From assembly GCA_028704155.1 (NCBI GenBank), contig JAQVLN010000007.1, positions 1 to 44,477 on the forward strand: 44,477 nt of DNA. Direction: 5' to 3'. Below, piece by piece: positions 9,628 to 17,334 of the stretch (position 1 is the first letter of the stretch; each line of letters starts with the position of its first letter). The position numbers were made by a program, and so were the translations under genes. A model generated the notes under the pieces. That model did no database searches. It was not told the origin of the DNA and saw only the letters and a program-made list of their open reading frames with translations. Source of the DNA: Desulfitobacteriaceae bacterium. Its GTDB lineage: Bacteria > Bacillota > Desulfitobacteriia > Desulfitobacteriales > Desulfitobacteriaceae.

Positions 9628-11262
9628 TCAGATATCTGAGATGACTCCGTGTACTTCAATAATCCCATGCACTTCCATAATTACCTGTGCAATATTCACA
9701 AGGTGTCCATCAATCCCATAAAACAGATTTATTAAATCAATCTTCGCATATATCATTTTTTCTTCGTTTCTGATATCAGTATTTTTAAAATTATCCCGGG
9801 GAGTCTGGGTTAAAATCGAAAATTGAAGGGCACGTTGAACACGGCTGATTTCCCTATGTTCTCTTAATGCTTGAACTGCCAATTCCACATTCCATTGTTT
9901 CAAAGCCTCAAGCACCCTGACAAAGTTATCCTTTATCTTTCCGTACAATTTTGCCAACTGGTCCCATTCCTTAGCGGACATAACCAAGGCCTCTCTGTGA
10001 ATTTTCAGGGCAATTCCAGCCATAGACACAAACGTGTCAGCAATATATTCGAATTCCTTCATGATAAATTGGGCATTTAATTTTTCGCTGATTTGTTCTT
10101 CGGTTAATCCTTTCATGGATAACATACAAAGCAGGTGAGATATATGGTCATAAAACCAGTCAACATCTTCTTCAGCCTGTATAACCCGGTTAGCAGGTTC
10201 ATCATTGCTCGCCAGGACAGCATCCGGCATCACCTGAACCATTTTGGTATAGATATATTGGCCAACATACCAGATCTCTTTAAAGGCATGCGCAAGGGCT
10301 ACTGTTGGTACTTCAAGTGAAGACTGATCAATAAATTTTAATCTTAAACGGGGATGATATTGGGGTCGACTGGGTAACAGCCTCACTAACCATTTGGCAA
10401 ATATTTTGTTTAAGGGCAGAAAAAGTATAATCATAAGAACTGCAAACAATAGGTGAGCATTTGCTACCTGCCGTTCTAAATTACCGGTTGAAAACTGAAT
10501 CAGTCTGGTAAATTGTGTAATAAAAGGAAATGCCAGAATAGCTGTAACAACCTTATATACTGTATTGGCAATCGCAGTCCGTTTAGCGTCCATCTGATTA
10601 GTAACCAGACTGGTAAACAATGCGGTTAGGGTCCCTCCTGTATGTACTCCCAGAATCAAGGGAACAATTGCGGTTGCCGGCAAGAGATGCTGTCCTGCCA
10701 AAGACATAATGATAGCCATAACCACAGTACTGTTTTGTGCTACAGTAGTTAGAATAATGCCGACAATTAAGGCTGTAACCGGATAGCTCCCTAATTGGGT
10801 TACAATTGTATATACCTGAGGATAGTTTTTCAGTGGTGCTGTAGCTCCGGACATATAATTCATACCGACAAAAATAATTCCAAATCCAACAAGAGCCTGG
10901 CCCAAGTATTTAGCCTGCTTTGCCCGGACAAAAAAATAGAGAATAGACCCTATGAAAATACAACCCAGAGCAAAGTTTAATATTTTAAAAGCAATAAGCT
11001 GGATAACAATAGATGTTCCCAAAGCCGAGCCTAAAACAATTCCTAAAGATTGCGCCAAATTCAATAAACCAACATTGACAAACTCAACAACCAGAACAGT
11101 TGTTGCTGCACTGCTTTGAAAAGCAATAGTCATAATAGTTCCGAAAACAACTGCTAAAAAAGACCGGTTTGTTAAGGACGAAAGGATGACTTTCAGTTTA
11201 TTGGCTGCAAACTTCTGCAATCCGCCTGACGTTACTTGTACACCAAACATAAATAGTCCCAA
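9628..11262 (-). CDS. Na+/phosphate cotransporter with PhoU-like C-terminal domain
   Basis: Predicted sodium-driven phosphate uptake protein of the NptA/PNaS family. The first about 310 residues are membrane helices carrying two family repeats: FQSSAATTVLVVEFVNVG (about 48-65) and VAQNSTVVMAIIMSLAGQ (about 170-187). From about residue 340 on it is soluble and helical, resembling PhoU. The annotated start is TTG 11262, but the family N-terminus continues upstream: in-frame codons back to 11307 read GKIEVIGLILTFLGG with no ATG, GTG or TTG. A rare start codon (ATT 11292 or CTG 11280) is possible. It lies between rpoN and pgk, where cggR-gap normally are, which suggests a role in supplying phosphate to glycolysis (inference). 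Confidence 0.9.
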   Translation of the reverse strand: MGLFMFGVQVTSGGLQKFAANKLKVILSSLTNRSFLAVVFGTIMTIAFQSSAATTVLVVEFVNVGLLNLAQSLGIVLGSALGTSIVIQLIAFKILNFALGCIFIGSILYFFVRAKQAKYLGQALVGFGIIFVGMNYMSGATAPLKNYPQVYTIVTQLGSYPVTALIVGIILTTVAQNSTVVMAIIMSLAGQHLLPATAIVPLILGVHTGGTLTALFTSLVTNQMDAKRTAIANTVYKVVTAILAFPFITQFTRLIQFSTGNLERQVANAHLLFAVLMIILFLPLNKIFAKWLVRLLPSRPQYHPRLRLKFIDQSSLEVPTVALAHAFKEIWYVGQYIYTKMVQVMPDAVLASNDEPANRVIQAEEDVDWFYDHISHLLCMLSMKGLTEEQISEKLNAQFIMKEFEYIADTFVSMAGIALKIHREALVMSAKEWDQLAKLYGKIKDNFVRVLEALKQWNVELAVQALREHREISRVQRALQFSILTQTPRDNFKNTDIRNEEKMIYAKIDLINLFYGIDGHLVNIAQVIMEVHGIIEVHGVISDI

Positions 11263-11423
11263 GCCCCCAAGAAATGTCAGGATTAGTCCAATTACCTCTA
11301 TCTTTCCTCACCCCTTAAAACTACCTGGCAGTGACAGTTAGATAAACGACATCTTTACAACTCCTGATAATATTATAATTTACGCATTAATTAACGGTAT
11401 ATGCAAAATTTCTACACAATCCC

Positions 11424-12821
11424 TCAGTACCGTTTTCGTACAGTAGTAGTTGGGATTCTCATTTCATCACGGTACTTGGCCACTGTCCTCCTGGAAATTT
11501 TTATACCCCTTTCTTCTAAAATAACTGAAATCTTCTGATCCGAATAAGGATTTTTGGGATCTTCACACGTAATAATTTCACGCACTACCTGTTTTATGCT
11601 CTCAGTCGTTACTCCCTGCTCCTTGCCTAAGCCATTGGCAAAGAAAAATTTCAACTGAAAAACACCCCTGGGCGTTTGAATATATTTATTGGAGGTTGCC
11701 CTGCTCACCGTAGACTCATGAACCCCAACCTGCTCAGCAATATTTCTTAAAGTTAAGGGTTTAAGAAATGAAATACCATACCGGAGAAAAGCAGTTTGCT
11801 GACGGACAATTTCCTTGGTAACCTTATAAAGGGTCATCCTTCTTTGCTCAATACTGCGAATCAGCCAGGCAGCCGAATTTAACTTTTGTTCAACAAATTT
11901 TCTGGTTTCCGTACCCTGTTCCTGACTAAGAGCCTTTCGATAAGCATCATTTATTCCTAAGCGAGGAACAATTGTATCATTAACCAAAATGATATATTCT
12001 CCTTCGATCTCTTCAACAACTACATCAGGAATAATCAGACGGATTTCATCTGGTCCGGAAAACCCGCGTCCGGGTTTGGGGTCAAGATTATTGCGAACTA
12101 AATCCGCAAGTTCCTGTATCCGGCTTGTGGACACCTTCAAGGTTTGAGCAATTTTCTGCAACCGTCCGGCAGCCAGATTCTCCAGTTGACCAAGAAATTG
12201 GTCCATCTCGGCAGGACAATCCTGAATTAAAGGAAGCTGCAAACGCAAACACTCTTCAAGAGAGCGCGCCCCTACCCCCAACGGGTCAAGCTCCTGGATT
12301 AATTTCAAGGCTTCGTCGGCTTTGTCTACAGTCACAGCTTGGTCTTTGGCAATATCTTCTATTGAAATTGTTAAATATCCATTATCATCAAGATTCCCGA
12401 CAATATATTCACACAGAGACAAAGCAAGCTTTAATGGTTGAACATGAAGCTGTTCCAATAAATGTTCCTGTAGAGTAGGTGCTGAGGTGATAAAAGGTTC
12501 ACTTTGTTGTTTCATTACATAATCAGAGTGTTCCTGACGAAGAAAAGGCCTTTCATCACGATCCTGAAAGTATTCCTGCCAGTCAAATTCCCATTTTTGC
12601 TCAGGGTAAGATTCATCGGGAACAGGTGGAATTTCTGCTTCCTCTTTACCAAGCAGAGTTTCCTCTGTTACTTCCAGTAATGGGTTCTCCAGCATTTGTT
12701 GATCGACATATGTAGTTAACTCCAGTGCGGATAACTGTAAAATTGTAATAGCCTGGCGCAATTCAGGTGTCATAATCAGCCTCTGAGTTTGCTCGAGACT
12801 AAGCCTGTAACTTAACCGCAC
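11424..12821 (-). CDS. rpoN: RNA polymerase sigma-54 factor RpoN
   Basis: Sigma-54 directs RNA polymerase to -24/-12 promoters and needs AAA+ activators. 465 residues. The N-terminal activator-interacting region (about 1-50) is Q/L-rich (LEQTQRLIMTPELRQAITIL). The core-binding region includes DPLGVGARSLEECL (about 170-190). A helix-turn-helix lies at about 350-385 (LRNIAEQVGVHESTVSRATS). The RpoN box RRTVAKYRDE is at 444-453. The start is GTG 12821 after GGGAGGAAATATT. It follows whiA by 62 bp, and a strong hairpin lies in that gap. No activator gene lies in the window. Confidence 0.98.
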   Translation of the reverse strand: MRLSYRLSLEQTQRLIMTPELRQAITILQLSALELTTYVDQQMLENPLLEVTEETLLGKEEAEIPPVPDESYPEQKWEFDWQEYFQDRDERPFLRQEHSDYVMKQQSEPFITSAPTLQEHLLEQLHVQPLKLALSLCEYIVGNLDDNGYLTISIEDIAKDQAVTVDKADEALKLIQELDPLGVGARSLEECLRLQLPLIQDCPAEMDQFLGQLENLAAGRLQKIAQTLKVSTSRIQELADLVRNNLDPKPGRGFSGPDEIRLIIPDVVVEEIEGEYIILVNDTIVPRLGINDAYRKALSQEQGTETRKFVEQKLNSAAWLIRSIEQRRMTLYKVTKEIVRQQTAFLRYGISFLKPLTLRNIAEQVGVHESTVSRATSNKYIQTPRGVFQLKFFFANGLGKEQGVTTESIKQVVREIITCEDPKNPYSDQKISVILEERGIKISRRTVAKYRDEMRIPTTTVRKRY

Positions 12822-12842
12822 AATATTTCCTCCCTAATTTCC

Positions 12843-12878
12843 GGTCTAAAGTAACCAGTTATGCTGGTTACTTTGACC
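12843..12878 (-). promoter_or_regulatory. Strong hairpin between whiA and rpoN
   Basis: AAAGTAACCAG (12848-12858) pairs perfectly with CTGGTTACTTT (12864-12874). GGTC (12843-12846) and GACC (12875-12878) extend it to 15 bp across one bulged base. In the minus direction it follows the whiA stop by about 6 nt and ends about 13 nt before the rpoN ribosome-binding site. There is no U-tract, so it is more likely an attenuating, processing or stability structure than a terminator. Confidence 0.6.
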
Positions 12879-12883
12879 TTAAT

Positions 12884-13819
12884 CTATTTTTTGTTTCTTA
12901 TCTTTTCAGCAAGTTTATCAATTTTACGCAGCCTATGATTAACTCCTGATTTCCCTACCTTAGGATCCAGCATTTCCCCCAGTTCCTTTAAACTGGCATC
13001 GGGAGATTCCAGCCGCAGTTCAGCAATTTCCCTTAAAGTTGCTGGTAACGCCGCCAAACCGATTGTCTTATCGATCAAGCCAATATTATTGATCTGGCGT
13101 ACTGACGCAACAACCGTTTTATTAAGATTGGCTGTTTCACAATTAACCAACCTGTTTACCTGGTTACGCACATCCTTTAAAACACGAACGTTTTCAAATT
13201 CCAATAAAGCATGATGTGCACCAATTAGGGCCAGAAACAAAACAATGTGTTCACTTTCTTTAATATAAACAACATAACAGTTTTTACGTTGGCTCACCTT
13301 AGCCCGTAATGAGAACTTATTAAGCAAACGACATAAATCTGCAGCATGCTGCGAATCGGAAGTAATAATCTCCAGGTGATAAGTCCCCTCAGGATTATTT
13401 ATCGAACCACTTGCTAAAAAAGCACCCCGTAAATAAGCTTTTTGATCACAGCGATATTTAATTAACTGTTTGGCTATCCCGAATTCGATTTGCATCAGTC
13501 TGCTAAACAATCCTAGTCTTTGAAGATCAGCCGGACCTAAAAAATAAATTTTCACAAAATAAGAGTTATTTTTCCGCAAGCGCATTTTGCGGCGAACAAT
13601 AATATCTACCTGACAGTCCAAAACACTTTTGGCCAAGCGAAAGACTTTGCGTGCGACCGGAGCACTTTCAGTTACTACATTTAGAATATATTGCTGATTG
13701 GCCTCAATTTGAAGGGTTCCATCCATACGAACCAAGGCAGCTAATTCAGCCAAATCACAACAAGTTTTTGGTTCGCTAAGCCGAGCTAACTCTTCCTTTG
13801 TAACCCCACTGAAGGACAT
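12884..13819 (-). CDS. whiA: DNA-binding protein WhiA
   Basis: WhiA is a LAGLIDADG-like plus helix-turn-helix protein linked to cell division and chromosome segregation in Bacillus and to sporulation in Streptomyces. 311 residues. The start MSFSGVTKEELARL is characteristic. The homing-endonuclease-like fold covers about 20-210 (for example AYLRGAFLASGSINNPEGTYHLE). The C-terminal HTH is at about 275-305 (LKELGEMLDPKVGKSGVNHR). AAGGAGG precedes ATG 13819. Sixteen bases separate it from yvcK, in the conserved rapZ-yvcK-whiA order. Confidence 0.97.
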   Translation of the reverse strand: MSFSGVTKEELARLSEPKTCCDLAELAALVRMDGTLQIEANQQYILNVVTESAPVARKVFRLAKSVLDCQVDIIVRRKMRLRKNNSYFVKIYFLGPADLQRLGLFSRLMQIEFGIAKQLIKYRCDQKAYLRGAFLASGSINNPEGTYHLEIITSDSQHAADLCRLLNKFSLRAKVSQRKNCYVVYIKESEHIVLFLALIGAHHALLEFENVRVLKDVRNQVNRLVNCETANLNKTVVASVRQINNIGLIDKTIGLAALPATLREIAELRLESPDASLKELGEMLDPKVGKSGVNHRLRKIDKLAEKIRNKK

Positions 13820-13835
13820 TACCTTCAGCCTCCTT

Positions 13836-15206
13836 TTAGGATTTCCTCCTTATTTTCCGATGAAGTAAATAGGTATCAACCAAAGCTATCCGTTCACCCA
13901 TAGGCTTTAACCTGAACAGCAGTTTAATTATTTCCCGTGCTAACCGGGCAGAATCATGCCGTACGGTATACCCTTCGGATGCAAGATCAGCTTCAAAATA
14001 TCGCACCCCCAAACCCTCAACTACCAGGGGATCTGTCTTGACCTGAGATGCTCCCTCCTCTGCATAAAGCTTCAAAACTGCAGAAGAAATCTCCTGCTTA
14101 TTGGCAAGCAGGGCATCTACAAAATTTGAACCACAGTGGTCCAGGATTGCCCTCAGATGATCTGAAGCTGTGAAATCATCTGTCTCTCCTTTTTCAGTCA
14201 TCACATTACAGACATATAAACAAGGTACCTTTACCTCCCGAATTTTTTCGCTTAATCCTTTAACTAAAAGGTTTGGTAGAACACTGGTATACAGGCTCCC
14301 GGGACCAAGCACAATCAAATCTGCTTCTTCGATCGCCAATAATGCCTCAGGAAGCGGTCGGCAATCTGCAGGTTCAAGGTTTACCCTTTTAATTTTGCCC
14401 CCGCTTTCCCGTATAGCTGTTTCACCTCTGATCGATTGGCCATTTACCTTATTTCCAACAAGGACCACTTGTTCCAGGGTTGAAGGATAAACATTTCCTC
14501 TCAGGGCAAAAACTTTACTCACTTGTTCAATACCCTTTTGAAAATCCCCAAAGATATCTATTAGTCCGGCTAAAAGCAAATTCCCCAAGCTGTGACCCTT
14601 CAGGGTCCCTGTTTCAAAACGATACGAAAATAGATCTTCCATGATATTTTCTCTATCGGCCAGGGCAACCAGACAATTTCGCACATCTCCGGGAGGCAGT
14701 ATTCCCATCTCCTGGCGCAACATACCGGAGCTGCCCCCATCATCAGCAACTGTAACTATAGCAGTTAAATTAAATGTATATTCCTTTAACCCGTGCAAGA
14801 GTGCCGAAAGCCCTGTTCCGCCGCCTATTACAACAATTCTGGGTCCTCTACGCAAATGACGCCGCGTATAGATAACATCAACAATACGACCTTCTATGTC
14901 TGGCAAAAGCACAGTAATCATAGACTGCAGCATTTTCTTAAAACCCAGAATAATTGCAATAACACCTATGCCGCTGATAAAAAAGCCCACCGGAATTGCA
15001 ACGCGTGCTGTATTCCCGGTAATCCTGTATACAATCTCCCTGAACTGAAGCTCTAAATAACCCAGGGCAACCCCATCATTCATAACTGCAAAGCCAGTGG
15101 CAAAAAGGAAAATTCCAACTACTGCCAACATAAACCAACGTTTTATTTTTAGATTAGGGTAAAGCCATTTAATATATCCCCCGGAACGAGACCATTTTTC
15201 TTTCAT
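13836..15206 (-). CDS. yvcK: Gluconeogenesis factor YvcK/CofD-like protein with N-terminal membrane anchor
   Basis: YvcK binds UDP-sugars and is needed for growth on gluconeogenic carbon sources and for normal cell shape in Bacillus. 456 residues. The CofD-like domain begins at about residue 123 with VVIGGGTGLSALLHGLKEY, then IVTVADDGGSSGMLRQ and ILPPGDVRNCLVALAD, and LIVLGPGSLYTSVLPNL later. The first about 120 residues form an extension absent from Bacillus subtilis YvcK (about 317 residues), with two likely membrane helices (about 24-44 and 68-90). The start overlaps the rapZ stop by 4 bp, so translation is probably coupled. Confidence 0.95.
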   Translation of the reverse strand: MKEKWSRSGGYIKWLYPNLKIKRWFMLAVVGIFLFATGFAVMNDGVALGYLELQFREIVYRITGNTARVAIPVGFFISGIGVIAIILGFKKMLQSMITVLLPDIEGRIVDVIYTRRHLRRGPRIVVIGGGTGLSALLHGLKEYTFNLTAIVTVADDGGSSGMLRQEMGILPPGDVRNCLVALADRENIMEDLFSYRFETGTLKGHSLGNLLLAGLIDIFGDFQKGIEQVSKVFALRGNVYPSTLEQVVLVGNKVNGQSIRGETAIRESGGKIKRVNLEPADCRPLPEALLAIEEADLIVLGPGSLYTSVLPNLLVKGLSEKIREVKVPCLYVCNVMTEKGETDDFTASDHLRAILDHCGSNFVDALLANKQEISSAVLKLYAEEGASQVKTDPLVVEGLGVRYFEADLASEGYTVRHDSARLAREIIKLLFRLKPMGERIALVDTYLLHRKIRRKS

Positions 15207-16165
15207 CGGGATAGTTCTCTCTTGCGGTTTCTGTCTTCATCACGATGTTTTATATTAATCAGATAATCGCTATCTTTAAAATGATGTCCTATTCGTTCTG
15301 CGATAGCCACTGATCTATGTTGACCTCCTGTACAGCCAACCCCGATTACCAGGTGGGATTTTCCCTCCCGCAGGTAATGAGGAAGAACGAAATCCAACAA
15401 ATCCAAATATTTTCTCATAAATCCCTGGGCAATTGAATTTTCAAAGACATAGTTTTGAACCAGAGTATGCTGACCTGTTAATGGCCTAAGTTCATCCATG
15501 TAAAAAGGATTAGGCAAAAACCGCACATCAATTAGCAAATCGGCATCTAAAGGTATTCCGTATTTGAAACCAAAAGAAATCACTAATACAGTCATCTGGG
15601 CCATACCCTGTTTCTGACCAAACAATTCAGCTACCTGCTGCCTTAATTGTTGGGCCTTAAGATTTGAAGTATCGAGAATTTTGTGGGATTGGCCGCGGAG
15701 TTCCTCAAGTTGCTGCCTTTCAGTCTGAATACCCTCCAGGATACGTCCCTGGGGTGAAAGCGGATGCCGACGTCGTGATTCCTTGTACCTGCGCACCAGT
15801 GTTTCATCAGATGCCTCTAAAAACAGGATTTCATAAGGAAACCCTGCTTTCTCCAAATTATTTAAAGCTTCATTTAACGTGGAAAAGAAGGCTCCCCCGC
15901 GCAAATCACAGACAATTGCTGCTTTAGATATTTTTCCCCGGGACTGGGCACAAAGTTCGGCGAATTTAATGATAAAAGCCGGAGGCAAATTATCTATACA
16001 AAAAAAACCCTGATCCTCCAAACTCTGCATAGCCTGAGTCCTGCCGGCCCCTGACATTCCGGTAATAACAATAAAATGTACTCCTCTGTGTTGGTCTATT
16101 TTCTTCACCACCTTTTGATCTATAACGAAAAATTCCTCCTGTTCTATTAAATTAAGTCTCCCCAA
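15203..16165 (-). CDS. rapZ: RNase adapter/nucleotide-binding protein RapZ
   Basis: Family of P-loop proteins; in E. coli RapZ guides RNase E to GlmZ RNA, and Firmicutes YvcJ hydrolyses nucleotides. Up to 320 residues. Walker A is in VITGMSGAGRTQAMQSLEDQGFFCIDNLPP (parts at about 34-55). The middle shows FLEASDETLVRRYKESRRRHPL, and the C-terminal domain ends with VIGVGCTGGQHRSVAIAERI. The start is unclear: TTG 16165 overlaps the upstream lipoprotein gene by 14 bp. A GTG at 16111 would fit the usual N-terminal length better, but the good CAGGAGGAA site is 20-25 nt before it. Overlaps yvcK by 4 bp. Confidence 0.95.
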   Translation of the reverse strand: MGRLNLIEQEEFFVIDQKVVKKIDQHRGVHFIVITGMSGAGRTQAMQSLEDQGFFCIDNLPPAFIIKFAELCAQSRGKISKAAIVCDLRGGAFFSTLNEALNNLEKAGFPYEILFLEASDETLVRRYKESRRRHPLSPQGRILEGIQTERQQLEELRGQSHKILDTSNLKAQQLRQQVAELFGQKQGMAQMTVLVISFGFKYGIPLDADLLIDVRFLPNPFYMDELRPLTGQHTLVQNYVFENSIAQGFMRKYLDLLDFVLPHYLREGKSHLVIGVGCTGGQHRSVAIAERIGHHFKDSDYLINIKHRDEDRNRKRELSR

Positions 16166-17321
16166 TTATTCTGACAGCCTCAGTCTGCGCTCTATCAAGA
16201 GCTTCAAGGGGCAACATACCAGCAAAGGCATTTTTCCATGCCGAATCCTGTAAGGAAAACAATTTCCACTCTACGGCACCTCCTTCCAGTGGCCAGGCTC
16301 CTGTTAAGACTTGGTTTACCTGAGTCTCAATGCCTTGCAATTTGTCTGCAGCACTGTAATAAAGAGGATTTGCCGGAAAACGATGTCCGGCCTGGGCAAC
16401 TGCCCCTTCAACCGCCGGATTTAATAAGGCTTGTTCGATAATTTGAATAGAGGAATTAAGTGGTTTGATAGTTTTAGTAGTAGAATTGGCTATTCCCAAT
16501 GTTGGTCCCAAGAGTGCCTGTCCCTTACCCCCAAGCAGATCAGACATAGGTATGCTATCCCAGGGAATATTCAATTGTGTCAAAACCTTAGCCTGACTGG
16601 CCCAGCCTATAGTATAACTGGCTTGACCTTTAGCAAATTGGTCCATGGCATTAGGGGTTACCTGCAAAGCATTGGAAATCCGCCAACTTTTCAGTTGTTG
16701 AAGAAAACTTAAGTTAGCCTGATAATTTAACGTTGGCTTACCATCTTTCGCTAATTGTCCGCCCTGACCATTCCACCAGGTACTTAGAAGTAATGAATTT
16801 ATTTCAGGCAAAACAAATCGCCCTTTGGTTATTGAAAAACTGGTTAGATCAGCTGGAATTGGTACTTTATCTTTCCGAAAATAAAGTAATGGAACATCAG
16901 TCAGCCATGGTTGGGCATATAAGTTGCCACTGAAACGGAATTGAGCCACAGCAGCCGGAAAACCTTCCGAAGCAACCTCTACGACAGGTGCCAACAACCC
17001 TTGGGCATAAAGCTGCAATAATATATCCTTTGGCGCAAGAAAAATTTCCGGACCTTCTCCCCCTGCCTCAGCCTGATAAGCCCGGTTAACAAAGATTTGT
17101 TCAGGAACATAAACGAGCTTAACAAAAACTTCAGGCTTTGCCTTGCTTAAGTCCTGCATTTTCACCTGTAATGCTTCAGCCTCGGCTCCTGTCAGGGTAT
17201 GCCATACTGCAACTACTGCAGGTGCTTCTTCTCCGCCTTCACCCTTCGGTACAGCTTTCAGACATCCGCTTAAAGTAAATAAAATAAGCAATGAAATAAT
17301 CAATAAATATCTTTTTTTCAT
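16152..17321 (-). CDS. Orphan extracellular solute-binding lipoprotein (family 1)
   Basis: A lipoprotein signal peptide with lipobox LSGC puts the modified cysteine at residue 20. The mature part resembles family-1 (carbohydrate-type) ABC solute-binding proteins: VAVWHTLTGAEAEALQVKM, PEVFVKLVYVPEQ, then GEGPEIFLAPKDILLQLYAQGLLAPV. The fold is bilobed, 389 residues in all. No ABC permease or ATPase gene for such a ligand is nearby, so it may be a sensor or partner rather than part of an uptake system (inference). GGAGGGTAG lies just before ATG 17321. It starts 13 bp after the radical SAM gene and its end overlaps rapZ if the TTG start is used. Confidence 0.85.
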   Translation of the reverse strand: MKKRYLLIISLLILFTLSGCLKAVPKGEGGEEAPAVVAVWHTLTGAEAEALQVKMQDLSKAKPEVFVKLVYVPEQIFVNRAYQAEAGGEGPEIFLAPKDILLQLYAQGLLAPVVEVASEGFPAAVAQFRFSGNLYAQPWLTDVPLLYFRKDKVPIPADLTSFSITKGRFVLPEINSLLLSTWWNGQGGQLAKDGKPTLNYQANLSFLQQLKSWRISNALQVTPNAMDQFAKGQASYTIGWASQAKVLTQLNIPWDSIPMSDLLGGKGQALLGPTLGIANSTTKTIKPLNSSIQIIEQALLNPAVEGAVAQAGHRFPANPLYYSAADKLQGIETQVNQVLTGAWPLEGGAVEWKLFSLQDSAWKNAFAGMLPLEALDRAQTEAVRIIGET

Positions 17322-17334
17322 CTACCCTCCACAA

